Assembly: GCA_047605205.1 (NCBI GenBank) | Contig: JASGGE010000001.1 | Span: 1 to 64,000 of the forward strand | From: Siphonobacter sp047605205 | GTDB lineage: Bacteria; Bacteroidota; Bacteroidia; Cytophagales; Spirosomataceae | Reading direction: 5' to 3' | DNA: 64,000 nt | Notes under the pieces: generated by a model | What the model was told of the DNA's origin: nothing | Seen by the model: the letters and a program-made list of their open reading frames with translations, nothing else | The model's database searches: none | Shown: positions 35,548 through 44,474 of the stretch, one piece after another | How positions within the stretch are numbered: position 1 is the first letter of the stretch | Layout: every line of letters begins with the position of its first letter | Made by a program: the position numbers and the translations under genes

Positions 35548-35615
35548 TAAAAGTACGCTCACAGTAAAATTTATAAATCAGAAAGGCATCTTTAATTTTT
35601 TAAAAATAGTTAGTT

Positions 35616-36404
35616 ATGAACCTGACAAAAATAGTCTTACTTGCTATAGGATATTTACTGGGATTTCAGGAAGTTTTTTCGCAAGAATTTTCGGGTGTTT
35701 ATACCTATCGGTTTGATGCCAGATTTGATAAAGACACCAGCAGAATCACCAGACGATTCTGTGAATTAACGGTCTACCAGAATCAATCTGAATACCGAAC
35801 AGTTGATATGACTCAACTTGGGTCACAGGATACAGAAAATTCAAAATCTATACTAGCTGCAAAATCATCAACGCATGGCATTTTCAAAGACTTTACCCGT
35901 GGAAAAATAGTATCCCGTGAAAGTGCCTATACCGAAACATTCTGCGTAGAAGATAGCCTTATTCCTATTGCCTGGAAGACTACGAATGAAAAAAGAAAAA
36001 TAGGAGAATGGCAGTGCGAAAAGGCTGAAGCTCAGGTTAGAGGGCGTGCGTATGAAGTTTGGTTTGCTCCCGATATCCCGCTTGAAGATGGTCCCTGGAA
36101 ACTGTATGGTTTACCCGGATTGATACTGGAAGCTGAGTCAAAAGATGGAAGAATAACGATTTTACTGCAAAAATACGAACCGCTTACAACTCCCTTTAAT
36201 AAGCGTCCGGTTTGCCAGTTCGGAAGTACTTATAGCATCACTAGCAAAGAGTTAGGAAAAAGATTAGAAAAGAACATCAATAATTACATAAAAATGAAAA
36301 ATAGTGAACCATTAGATAAAGGAGTAACTAGCAGAAATATTCAAATAGCATATACCAACATTGAAGTTTTTCCATTTCAACAGGAAAAAAATAACGAAAA
36401 GTAA
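35616..36404 (+). CDS. GLPGLI-family secreted protein
   Basis: 262 residues with a Sec signal peptide (MNLTKIVLLAIGYLLGFQEVFSQ). Family landmarks are WKTTNEKRKIGEWQCEKAEA, VRGRAYEVWFAPDIPLEDGP and the naming motif YGLPGLILEAES (about 166-177). The family is restricted to Bacteroidota and has no established biochemical role; members commonly neighbour outer-membrane barrel proteins. Here it is the middle gene of the peptide-GLPGLI-barrel operon, so a periplasmic or surface job shared with the barrel is likely. Length is normal and the motif intact. Confidence 0.9.
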   Translation: MNLTKIVLLAIGYLLGFQEVFSQEFSGVYTYRFDARFDKDTSRITRRFCELTVYQNQSEYRTVDMTQLGSQDTENSKSILAAKSSTHGIFKDFTRGKIVSRESAYTETFCVEDSLIPIAWKTTNEKRKIGEWQCEKAEAQVRGRAYEVWFAPDIPLEDGPWKLYGLPGLILEAESKDGRITILLQKYEPLTTPFNKRPVCQFGSTYSITSKELGKRLEKNINNYIKMKNSEPLDKGVTSRNIQIAYTNIEVFPFQQEKNNEK

Positions 36405-36422
36405 AACTGTAAATAATACGAT

Positions 36423-39149
36423 ATGCCGAGAGCTATATTGCTGTGCATACTACTGGTTAGTATCAGTGTAATAACAGAGGTATTTGCACAAACTATACAG
36501 GGGAAGGTAGTAAATCAGAATATTAAGGGAATCGGCTATTCAGTAATAACACTTCATCAGATTAATGGTAAGGATACGCTGTATATTCGGTATGCCAAAA
36601 GTAACCCAGATGGTATTTTCACCTTATCAATTACTGGGGTGAAAAGTCAGGAATGTCTATTGCAAATTAGAGCGATGGGTTATGAATCAAAGACGATCCC
36701 TTTAAACAGCTTCCAGCAACAGATAACACTAAATTCTAAAACAACCCAACTGAAAGAAGTAGTGATTAGCCGTTCCGTTTCGCCCCTGACTATTAAAGGT
36801 GATACACTGGAGTTTGATGCCAGGGCGTTTGGAAATGGTACCGAACGATCAGTAGAAGATATCTTGAAACGTATTCCGGGTTTGCAAGTAGAGTCTGACG
36901 GCAGAATTACCTTTAACAATAAACCCATTTCAAAAGTATATCTGGATGGGCAGGAGCTATTCAGCCAGAATTATACTCTGATCACCCGAAATGTAGCTGC
37001 CGACCTGATTGATAAAGTGCAGGCTATTGAACATCATACTGAAAATCAGTTATTACGCGGAATAGAAAAGTCGAATCAGACAGTACTGAATCTTAGCGTT
37101 AAAACAGACCGTAAAACACGTTTAATTGGTAACCTAAGGGTTGAAGCAGGAACGTTTTCACGGGGAAGCATTAATGGCTCACTGTTTTCATTGAAGGGGC
37201 GTTTAAAAGCCGGATTAATCGGCAGTGCCAACAATACAGGTCGTGAACTTTCTCCTTTAGGGGCAACCGTTTATTATCAGGATACGGAATCCAGTTTTGC
37301 GTCTATACAAGCTCTGTTACCCGAACCTCCCATTAACAGGGACGGATTATCCATGATGTACCCCAATGAAGTAGATCAAAGACGATTTGTTTTTAATGGC
37401 GGAGCTTTGGGTGGAATAGACATGAACTTGCAGGCCAATAAAGAATTAAAACTAAAAATAGAAGGAAATAGCTGGCAGGATAAGCGGCGGGCTGAAAACA
37501 ATTTTAAATCCGTATATTCTCTACCGGATGAAACCTTAGAATTTAGTGATTCGACCAAACAAATGGAAAAACCCAGGCAATGGAACGTTCGTGTACGGGC
37601 TGATTATACACCGGGAAATAAAAATTCTATTCGCTGGATATTTGACGGAAAAGAGCAAGATATTATCCGGCATCAGAACTTGCGAACCATCAATCGTCAG
37701 TTGTCTGAACAGGTAGATCTTAAAAGCAATGATTTGTATAAGTACTATGCTAATGAACTGGAATGGGTACATAAACTAAACAAACAAAATGCTCTGGTTT
37801 TTGATACCAGATTTGTGCAGGGATTTCAAACCATACATACTATTTTTAAAAGTGAGCGATATGCCCGATTTCTGGGACTTGACCCAGTCATTTACTCTCC
37901 ATTAACTCATAACAATAATCAATCAGATAAACAACTACAAACGAGTATACATTGGAAATATTCCGGCGGAGTAAACCCGCTTAATAATGCCCCTGCTACA
38001 TTTCTTAAAATAGGAGCTGAATCACATTTTCAAACGCAAACAGTTAATTCAATATATCAGCTTTCCAACCATTTATTAGCAGATTCACTATGGCCTAATC
38101 GAGCTCAATTTCAGCAATGTATTTTAATTCCGGGTGTTGATTTAAAACATCACTATGTTTCAAATTTGGAAACAAATGTTCAGCTCAGCTTTCCCTGGTA
38201 TCAGGTAACCATGCAGGATTATGAACGCCAGGGCTATGTGCAATCATCCCGTGTAGTTCCGAATGCCAGACTTTCCTTTTTTAAGCACTTCCAGAATAAA
38301 TATACCTATCGAATTGGACTTGATTTTGAGAGGAAGTTGCAACTTCCTTCTTTTACCAGCCTTTTGAAAGGATACCAAATAGACAATTATCGTTCGTTTT
38401 TAAGTGGTATTGAAACATTCAGGCCAACAGAAATACTTTCAGGTACGCTTAGACTGATTCATAATCGGATTAATTCTTATTTTACAGCAATAGGAATGAT
38501 TCATTATCAGGTAACAAAAGGAGGCACGGCTCCTGCTTATCAAATTACTGATTTGCTTACTTTCCGAACGTTAGTTCCTTTTCAAAGCTCTATAAAACTA
38601 TGGCAAATCAATGGCACAATTGACAAATTCTTTACGGGAACTCAGTTGAAATTGAAAATTCAATCAAATTTCATTACTACTGAATTTCCTACGCGGGTTA
38701 ATACGCAGGATATATTTTTATTACAACCATTTCGATCGTTTTCGGGAGCGGCTTATTTGATTTCTGCTTTTGACCTTCCTGTCAATGCAGAAGTGTCATT
38801 GAAAGTTCGTACTATGACAACAGAAGTAAGTAATGGAGAAAAGCAAAATAATTACTTATATCAACCACGAATTCTTTTAACAGGAAAAATTAAACAAAAC
38901 TGGGTTTTTCAGGCGTGGAGCGAAGTTTTATTATGGCGAAGTACTACCTCAAAAGCAGATTTTTATTTAATGGATGCAAGTTGTATTTATACACCGCAGG
39001 GAAAGCAATGGGAAATAGAGCTGATTCTGCAGAATGTATTAAATACAGCCTATTATTTTACTACTTCAGTAAATCCAATTACGTCTACAGAAAATAGTTA
39101 TAAACTTCAGCCTCAGTATCTGGCTATTCGTGGGAATATTCGATTTTGA
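36423..39149 (+). CDS. TonB-dependent-receptor-like outer-membrane barrel
   Basis: 908 residues: signal peptide (MPRAILLCILLVSISVITEVFAQ), a carboxypeptidase-regulatory-like beta-sandwich (about 24-115, IQGKVVNQNIKGIGYSVITL with later LLQIRAMGYES), a plug-like region (about 115-215, LKEVVISRS, SVEDILKRIPGLQV, KPISKVYLDGQELF) and a long beta-barrel ending in IRGNIRF with a C-terminal aromatic. It resembles the OMP_b-brl_3 group rather than SusC, and there is no SusD partner. It follows the GLPGLI gene after only 18 bp. Probably transports or secretes something related to the upstream peptide; direction is unknown. Confidence 0.82.
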   Translation: MPRAILLCILLVSISVITEVFAQTIQGKVVNQNIKGIGYSVITLHQINGKDTLYIRYAKSNPDGIFTLSITGVKSQECLLQIRAMGYESKTIPLNSFQQQITLNSKTTQLKEVVISRSVSPLTIKGDTLEFDARAFGNGTERSVEDILKRIPGLQVESDGRITFNNKPISKVYLDGQELFSQNYTLITRNVAADLIDKVQAIEHHTENQLLRGIEKSNQTVLNLSVKTDRKTRLIGNLRVEAGTFSRGSINGSLFSLKGRLKAGLIGSANNTGRELSPLGATVYYQDTESSFASIQALLPEPPINRDGLSMMYPNEVDQRRFVFNGGALGGIDMNLQANKELKLKIEGNSWQDKRRAENNFKSVYSLPDETLEFSDSTKQMEKPRQWNVRVRADYTPGNKNSIRWIFDGKEQDIIRHQNLRTINRQLSEQVDLKSNDLYKYYANELEWVHKLNKQNALVFDTRFVQGFQTIHTIFKSERYARFLGLDPVIYSPLTHNNNQSDKQLQTSIHWKYSGGVNPLNNAPATFLKIGAESHFQTQTVNSIYQLSNHLLADSLWPNRAQFQQCILIPGVDLKHHYVSNLETNVQLSFPWYQVTMQDYERQGYVQSSRVVPNARLSFFKHFQNKYTYRIGLDFERKLQLPSFTSLLKGYQIDNYRSFLSGIETFRPTEILSGTLRLIHNRINSYFTAIGMIHYQVTKGGTAPAYQITDLLTFRTLVPFQSSIKLWQINGTIDKFFTGTQLKLKIQSNFITTEFPTRVNTQDIFLLQPFRSFSGAAYLISAFDLPVNAEVSLKVRTMTTEVSNGEKQNNYLYQPRILLTGKIKQNWVFQAWSEVLLWRSTTSKADFYLMDASCIYTPQGKQWEIELILQNVLNTAYYFTTSVNPITSTENSYKLQPQYLAIRGNIRF

Positions 39150-39285
39150 TAATCACTTAGAGCAAAAAATATTTTCTATAAGTATAGTTTATTGACAGGT
39201 ATTTATTGGCATTAAGTCTGATGGGAAAACGGGGTGTATTATACTTTAGCAGGCAGGAAGAATAGTTGTGCTCAAACGCTTGCGT

Positions 39286-39420
39286 ATGAACGTTACAGAC
39301 TTATCACCCCGCTCATTGTGGGAATACTTTGCCCGGCTTAATGCAGTTCCAAGAGCTTCTAAAAAAGAACACGGGCTAACCAACAAATTATACTCTTTCG
39401 GGGAATTTATTTTTAGATAG
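39286..39420 (+). pseudogene. pepD: N-terminal stub of aminoacyl-histidine dipeptidase
   Basis: An ATG at 39286 begins MNVTDLSPRSLWEYFARLNA, then VPRASKKEHG, the characteristic start of PepD (beta-Ala-His dipeptidase: L-x-P-x-x-L-W-x-x-F-x-x-L-N-A-V-P-R-x-S-K-K-E). After about 29 residues the match ends and the frame stops at 39418. The other 450 residues of the enzyme are absent. A break at a sharp point suggests a deletion or rearrangement. Confidence 0.75.
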
Positions 39421-39445
39421 TTTCTTAATCGGAGGGGCTCAAAGA

Positions 39446-41059
39446 TTACTTCTTCTGAAAAAAGGCGTCCAGAGTATGATAACGATCTTCACGCTGGTCA
39501 GACATTTCGTGAGAACTTTTGTCAATCACCATCACCTTAACAGTACCGGGTTTAGAAACCGACCAGGTGGGTAACCCCGGTCCGTTGGGATTTCCGGTTT
39601 TAATAAAATTAGCAAAATACGCCTGCATCACTTCAGAGACTTTATAGTCGCCAGGAGTCCAGTCATATACTTTATTGGAGCCCAGATTTCCCATTGCGTA
39701 TTCAATCTCAGCTGAATGAACAGCCCCTTTCGCAGGTGGAGCTGGCGGCGTTGAAGAATTCCCTTTTACAACCCCTCCGGCCAGCCCCGCACTGGCATTT
39801 CCCATTTCTGCCCGCATTGCAGGGCGAGGGTGAGCGTAGAAATACCGATATACAGGACTATGGCCCGTTTTCATTTGCATATCAGCCCATTTCCAGGTAC
39901 TATAGCCAATGAAAAGATCGCCCGTTAAGTCAGTACCTTTCGGCTCTACATCGGCGTCAGAGGTAATACCGTAAGCTTTTAGTATTGATGAAGTGGCATC
40001 GCCAAAACGCGTTTGAGCCGCTTTGGTGAAATTCTCAAGGGTTGCCGGCTGATTGCCCAGTAAAAAACGGTAATTCATTTCTTCGGAGTTCCATCCAGCC
40101 AGCAAAGATACCTGAGCTTGCTCGCCCGCCGCAAAAATCTCAGTAACGGGTTTGGGCAGGAAATACCCGTCAATCGTTACTGGAAAACTACCCGGTGCAG
40201 CTTTGGCTGTGCTTTCCAGTAACTGCTCAGCCGGAATTGCCCGTAAATCTGCTAATGATTTTGCATGGACAGATTCCGCAAATGCTTCTCCTTTTTTCTC
40301 CGCTTCTGCCAGGGTTACCGGCGTAAGCGTGCCCATAAGTGAGCCACTTTCACCAATAGCCCGGGCAAACAGATTTTTAGATTTAGGGGAGGCCATCTGA
40401 GCACTTACTGACGTAGAACCAGCCGATTCACCCGCAATTGTTACTTTTTTCGGATCTCCGCCGAAAGCGGCAACATTGGCTTGTACCCATTCCAGTGCGG
40501 CCCACTGGTCCATAAGGCCATAATTACCTGACATATGATAGGGCGATTCTTTGGTTAATTCCGGGTGAGCCAGAAAGCCGAATACATTTAGTCGATAGTT
40601 GACAGTAATGGCCACGATTTCTTTCTGAGCCATACTTTCTCCATCGTAACGCGGCTCAGAACCATCGCCCGCCATGAAGCCGCCACCGTAGAAATAGACC
40701 AGTACGGGCAGGTTTTTGCCTCCTGAAGCAGGAGTCCATACGTTTAGATAAAGGCAATCTTCACTTTTTCCGTCAGAACGGAAATTCATGTCGCCAAAAA
40801 TGGCTCGTTGCATGGCAGAAGGGCCGAAATGGTCGGTTTTACGTACGCCTGACCACGACTTGACGGGCTGGGGCTCCCGCCAGCGAAGGTTTCCAACCGG
40901 AGGAGCCGCAAACGGAATACCTTTAAACGAATGAACGCCAGAGGCTTCTATCACACCTTCCACCGTACCGTTTTTGGTTTTTACCTGAGGAGCCTTGTTC
41001 GATTGCCCGTAGGCAACTAAAGTGCCTGCCATTAGCAGCGTTGTAAGCGTTTTAAACAT
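39446..41059 (-). CDS. Secreted type-B carboxylesterase
   Basis: 537 residues with a Sec signal peptide (MFKTLTTLLMAGTLVAYGQ). Classical carboxylesterase features: VKTKNGTVEGV, SFKGIPFAAPPVGNLRWREP, SEDCLYLNVWTPA, VLVYFYGGGFMAGDGS (oxyanion hole), the nucleophile elbow GGDPKKVTIAGESAGSTSVSAQ and EIEYAMGN with the catalytic-His region HSAEIEYA. It hydrolyses carboxylic esters in the periplasm; the natural substrate is unknown. It diverges from the second Nudix-related regulator, and the 140 bp between them contains a 27-bp palindrome, so the esterase may be under its control. Confidence 0.92.
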   Translation of the reverse strand: MFKTLTTLLMAGTLVAYGQSNKAPQVKTKNGTVEGVIEASGVHSFKGIPFAAPPVGNLRWREPQPVKSWSGVRKTDHFGPSAMQRAIFGDMNFRSDGKSEDCLYLNVWTPASGGKNLPVLVYFYGGGFMAGDGSEPRYDGESMAQKEIVAITVNYRLNVFGFLAHPELTKESPYHMSGNYGLMDQWAALEWVQANVAAFGGDPKKVTIAGESAGSTSVSAQMASPKSKNLFARAIGESGSLMGTLTPVTLAEAEKKGEAFAESVHAKSLADLRAIPAEQLLESTAKAAPGSFPVTIDGYFLPKPVTEIFAAGEQAQVSLLAGWNSEEMNYRFLLGNQPATLENFTKAAQTRFGDATSSILKAYGITSDADVEPKGTDLTGDLFIGYSTWKWADMQMKTGHSPVYRYFYAHPRPAMRAEMGNASAGLAGGVVKGNSSTPPAPPAKGAVHSAEIEYAMGNLGSNKVYDWTPGDYKVSEVMQAYFANFIKTGNPNGPGLPTWSVSKPGTVKVMVIDKSSHEMSDQREDRYHTLDAFFQKK

Positions 41060-41116
41060 GAAAAGTATGATTAATCAGTTAGTACGGTTCAATTGGCCTT
41101 AGGAAGAATAGTTGTA

Positions 41117-41143
41117 ATTATTGTCGCATTTTGCAACAATAAT
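41117..41143. promoter_or_regulatory. 27-bp near-perfect palindrome, candidate operator of the Nudix regulator
   Basis: Arms ATTATTGT (41117-41124) and ACAATAAT (41136-41143) enclose GCA-TTT-TGC around the centre, with one mismatched pair. It lies midway between the divergent carboxylesterase and regulator starts. A related shorter palindrome with the same TTT centre, TGTCA-TTT-TGACA at 44346-44358, sits before xylA. Control by the adjacent regulator is inferred. Confidence 0.65.
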
Positions 41144-41186
41144 AAAAAGCCTTTTCTTAGAATCAAATTTTATAAAGACATAATTG

Positions 41187-41194
41187 TATTTTTG
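41187..41194 (+). promoter_or_regulatory. -7 element of Nudix regulator copy 2
   Basis: TATTTTTG fits TAnnTTTG and ends 6 bp before the ATG at 41200, implying a very short or absent leader. The -33 region is poor. Confidence 0.4.
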
Positions 41195-41199
41195 GAAGT

Positions 41200-41919
41200 A
41201 TGATCGTACTACCACAGGAATTAAATCCCTCCGGCGATGGCTTTATACCGGGCTTAGCCCTCGATTTTGTGATTTTTGGCTTTCATGAGGGTGAATTAAA
41301 AATTCTAGTACTGGAGTATCAGAATACATATCTTTTTGCCTTGCCGGGTGGGTTTATTTATCAGAATGAAGCACTGGAAATGGCTGCACATCGGGTTGCT
41401 GCTGAGCGAACGGGTTTAACGGAACTGTATCTGGAACAATTTCACACCTTTGGCAGCCTGACTCGCTTCGACCCAAAGCCATTACGAACCATTATGCAGG
41501 CAAATGGGCTGCAACCAGCCGCAGATCATTGGTTATTACAGCGATTCGTAACCGTAGGTTATTATGCTCTGGTGGATTTTACGAAAGCAGTGCCCACTCC
41601 TGACCCGATGTCAGATCGGTGCCGTTGGTATGACTTATCAAGCTTACCAGCTCTTATGCTTGATCACCATCAGATTGTGGAAAAAGCCCTGCATTGCCTG
41701 AGAAATGATCTGGACCGAAAATTGATTGGATTTAACTTACTGGGGGATTCTTTTACCATGAATACCTTACAAAGTCTTTACGAAACCATTTTAGGAGAAC
41801 CGCTGAACCGCTCGAGTTTTCAGCGACGCATGATCAATCTGGGGATCCTCGAACGTCTCGATAAAACCTATAATGGTAAGGCTCATAAGGCTCCTTTTTT
41901 GTATAGGTTTAGTCATTGA
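41200..41919 (+). CDS. Nudix-related transcriptional regulator (NrtR/AraR-like), copy 2
   Basis: 239 residues, same plan as the gene at 30948: Nudix fold with LALDFVIFGFHEGELKILVL and LPGGFIYQNEALEMAAHRVA, then a C-terminal winged helix (LLGDSFTMNTLQSLYETILG, LNRSSFQRRMINLGILERL). The Nudix box has lost the same two acidic residues as copy 1 (Glu after Arg is Val; the second Glu of EE is Arg), so it is a ligand sensor rather than an enzyme. A palindromic operator lies upstream, and xylose isomerase follows two genes later. In Bacteroidota, regulators of this class control arabinose and xylose use, so a xylose role is a reasonable inference. Confidence 0.88.
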   Translation: MIVLPQELNPSGDGFIPGLALDFVIFGFHEGELKILVLEYQNTYLFALPGGFIYQNEALEMAAHRVAAERTGLTELYLEQFHTFGSLTRFDPKPLRTIMQANGLQPAADHWLLQRFVTVGYYALVDFTKAVPTPDPMSDRCRWYDLSSLPALMLDHHQIVEKALHCLRNDLDRKLIGFNLLGDSFTMNTLQSLYETILGEPLNRSSFQRRMINLGILERLDKTYNGKAHKAPFLYRFSH

Positions 41920-42136
41920 CGTAAAGTACTCGGGCTGGGCTGATTTCTGTAATACGTTCCCGTCAAGATTTCATGATATCACTGGGTTTTTAGTAAACCA
42001 TGCACCTTTATACGGCGTAAAGTTGAAAAAACAAAAAGCAGGGAAGCATTTAAAATCTGAAAAGAATAGCATGATTGGTATGAAGAATGAGAATGGTACT
42101 GTATCTTGAAGCCATTCCTTCTTATCTGATCGTTGT

Positions 42137-44167
42137 ATGCTGCGTTTTCTTTTCCTTGCATTATTGGCCGGAAGCTTACCGGTTTATGCCCAGACCCAAC
42201 CCTCTGTTTCCTTTGAGCAGGTTCTTTCACTCCGTCAAGCCAGTGGACCAGTTCTTTCACCCGATGGGCAACACGTGGTATACACGATAACCACAGCCGA
42301 CTGGAAGGAGAACCGCTATGATGCTGAACTCTGGATGGCACGACCGGGTGAAGCCCCTTTTCAGCTTACTCGTACGGCTAAAGGAAGCAGTAGTTCTCCG
42401 CGTTGGTCACCTGACGGAAAATGGCTGGCTTTTTTAGCAGACAGAGGCGATAAAATGCAGATTTTCGTGATGTCTACTCTGGGCGGCGAAGCCAAAATGG
42501 TAACCAAAGAAGAGGAAGGCGTTTCAGCATTCGACTGGTCACCTGATGGGAAATCATTTGCTATGCTTATACCTAATGCTGAATCCAAAGCAGAAAAAAA
42601 CAAAAAAGAACGATACGGAGGTTTTGCCGTAGATGATGAAGAATATACGCTTTCACATTTATGGCTGATTGATTTTAAACCTGATTTGGCTCTTAATGAG
42701 TTACCCTTGGTAAAAGATTCAACCAGTAAAAGCGAAGGGTATCCAAAAGCCACGCAACTAACCAGGGGTGATTTTACGGTGACCAGTTTCGAATGGTCAC
42801 CTGATGGTAGTAAGATTGGCTTCACCCATCAACCGACTCCCCTTATCAACTCCTCCGGCCATTCGGATGTATCTATGGTTGAGGTCACTTCAAAGAAAAC
42901 AACGCTTCTTGTCCATAATCCTTCCGGGGATACCTGGGGGCTTTGGTCTCCCGATGGCAAACGTTTCCTTTATGAAAGTGATGAAACGGATTCCACCTCT
43001 AACTATTATAAAAATGGGAAATGGTTTGTGTATGAATTGGCGACAGGCAAATCACAGCGAGTGTTAAGTGATTTTGACGAAAATATAAGTCCTGTTAAGT
43101 GGACTAACGATGGTGTGTTTTTTGGAGCTTCCCAGAAAACGAATCGGTTTTTATTTTTAGCCAGTCCTTCTAACTGGAAATGGAAATCGTTGCTGACTAC
43201 ACCTGAGTTTATTACCGGAGTAAGCTTTTCTACGGATGGCAAAACACTGGCATTCGCAGCTTCTTCTGCTAACCAGCTTGCCGAAATTTACCGAATGTCT
43301 CTTACTGATAATAAACCCCTTAAGTTAACCAGTCAGACTAGCCAAATTGCCAATTGGCCCACGGCTCAGAGTGAAGTTATTAGCTGGAAAAGCCAGGATG
43401 GAACTATTATTGAAGGGGTATTACATAAACCAAAGCATTATGACTCATCGCGTAAATACCCTCTTTTAGTCATTATTCATGGTGGCCCTACAGGAGTGGA
43501 TGTGCCTACCCCCGTACCCGGAGGTAGCGTATACCCTGCTTTAGAGTGGTTAGAAAAAGGCTGCCTTATTTTAAGGCCAAATTATCGTGGGTCAGCGGGT
43601 TATGGAGAGAAATTTCGTTCACTGAATGTTAAAAACCTGGGTGTAGGAGATACCTGGGATGTGCTTTCTGGAGTTGATTTTCTGAGTAAGAAGGGCCTGA
43701 TTGATACTACAAAAATGGGGGCAATGGGCTGGAGCCAGGGCGGATATATCTCTGCATTTTTAACTACCCATACTACTCGTTTTAAGGCCATTTCAGTTGG
43801 GGCAGGTATATCAAACTGGATGACCTATTACGTGAACACGGATATTCATCCCTTCACACGTCAATACCTAATGGGCACACCCTGGAATGTTCCCGAAGTG
43901 TACAAGATAACTTCCCCTATGACTACCATTACACAAGCCCATACGCCTACGTTGATTCAGCACGGTGAGTTCGATCGGCGTGTTCCAATTGCGAATGCGT
44001 ATGAGTTATTGCAAGGACTACAAGATCAGGGAGTTCCTGCTAAACTGGTCGTGTATAAAGGGTTTGGGCATGGTATCACAAAACCCAAAGAACGACTCGC
44101 CGCCATGTGGCACAACTGGACCTGGTTTAATCAATACATATGGGGAGAGAAAGTGTTGATGCCCTGA
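42137..44167 (+). CDS. Acylaminoacyl-peptidase-like S9 peptidase
   Basis: 676 residues with a signal peptide (MLRFLFLALLAGSLPVYAQ). The N-terminal half contains WD40-like TolB-type repeats (SPRWSPDGKWLAFLADRGD, SAFDWSPDGKSFAML, TSFEWSPDGSKIGFTH, LWSPDGKRFLYES). The C-terminal catalytic domain has PLLVIIHGGPTG, NYRGSAGYGEKF, the elbow GAMGWSQGGYISAFL (Ser), LIQHGEFDRRVP (Asp) and GFGHGITKPKE (His). It is an exported oligopeptidase acting on short peptides. It follows the Nudix regulator by about 220 bp and precedes xylA by about 300 bp; a link to xylose is not obvious. Confidence 0.92.
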   Translation: MLRFLFLALLAGSLPVYAQTQPSVSFEQVLSLRQASGPVLSPDGQHVVYTITTADWKENRYDAELWMARPGEAPFQLTRTAKGSSSSPRWSPDGKWLAFLADRGDKMQIFVMSTLGGEAKMVTKEEEGVSAFDWSPDGKSFAMLIPNAESKAEKNKKERYGGFAVDDEEYTLSHLWLIDFKPDLALNELPLVKDSTSKSEGYPKATQLTRGDFTVTSFEWSPDGSKIGFTHQPTPLINSSGHSDVSMVEVTSKKTTLLVHNPSGDTWGLWSPDGKRFLYESDETDSTSNYYKNGKWFVYELATGKSQRVLSDFDENISPVKWTNDGVFFGASQKTNRFLFLASPSNWKWKSLLTTPEFITGVSFSTDGKTLAFAASSANQLAEIYRMSLTDNKPLKLTSQTSQIANWPTAQSEVISWKSQDGTIIEGVLHKPKHYDSSRKYPLLVIIHGGPTGVDVPTPVPGGSVYPALEWLEKGCLILRPNYRGSAGYGEKFRSLNVKNLGVGDTWDVLSGVDFLSKKGLIDTTKMGAMGWSQGGYISAFLTTHTTRFKAISVGAGISNWMTYYVNTDIHPFTRQYLMGTPWNVPEVYKITSPMTTITQAHTPTLIQHGEFDRRVPIANAYELLQGLQDQGVPAKLVVYKGFGHGITKPKERLAAMWHNWTWFNQYIWGEKVLMP

Positions 44168-44345
44168 ATCGAGTAAGGCATTTTTAAATAGATGTTAAAA
44201 TAGAATAGACAATTAGTAGCACGTTTTCTTGTACTTATTTATGGAAATATTTTACTATACCCGTTTATTGGCCGCATAAGTAATTAAAAGCGTCGATAAG
44301 CTTGATTTTCTTTCTATTCTAAAAATACATTCAATAAATAATGGG

Positions 44346-44358
44346 TGTCATTTTGACA
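44346..44358. promoter_or_regulatory. Palindrome TGTCA-TTT-TGACA upstream of xylA
   Basis: A perfect 5-bp inverted repeat with a TTT centre, 117 bp before the xylA start. It shares the CATTTTG core and flanking ACAAT with the palindrome at 41117-41143, consistent with a second operator for the same regulator. Not proven. Confidence 0.4.
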
Positions 44359-44474
44359 ATTAAGAAAAAGGTATCATGTTTACACAGCTGAATCTGGCCA
44401 CTAACAGCTAATCAAATAGCATTATGGAGGACTAAATTCACTATTAAGAAGAAGACATTTTAATTTACTTTTTC

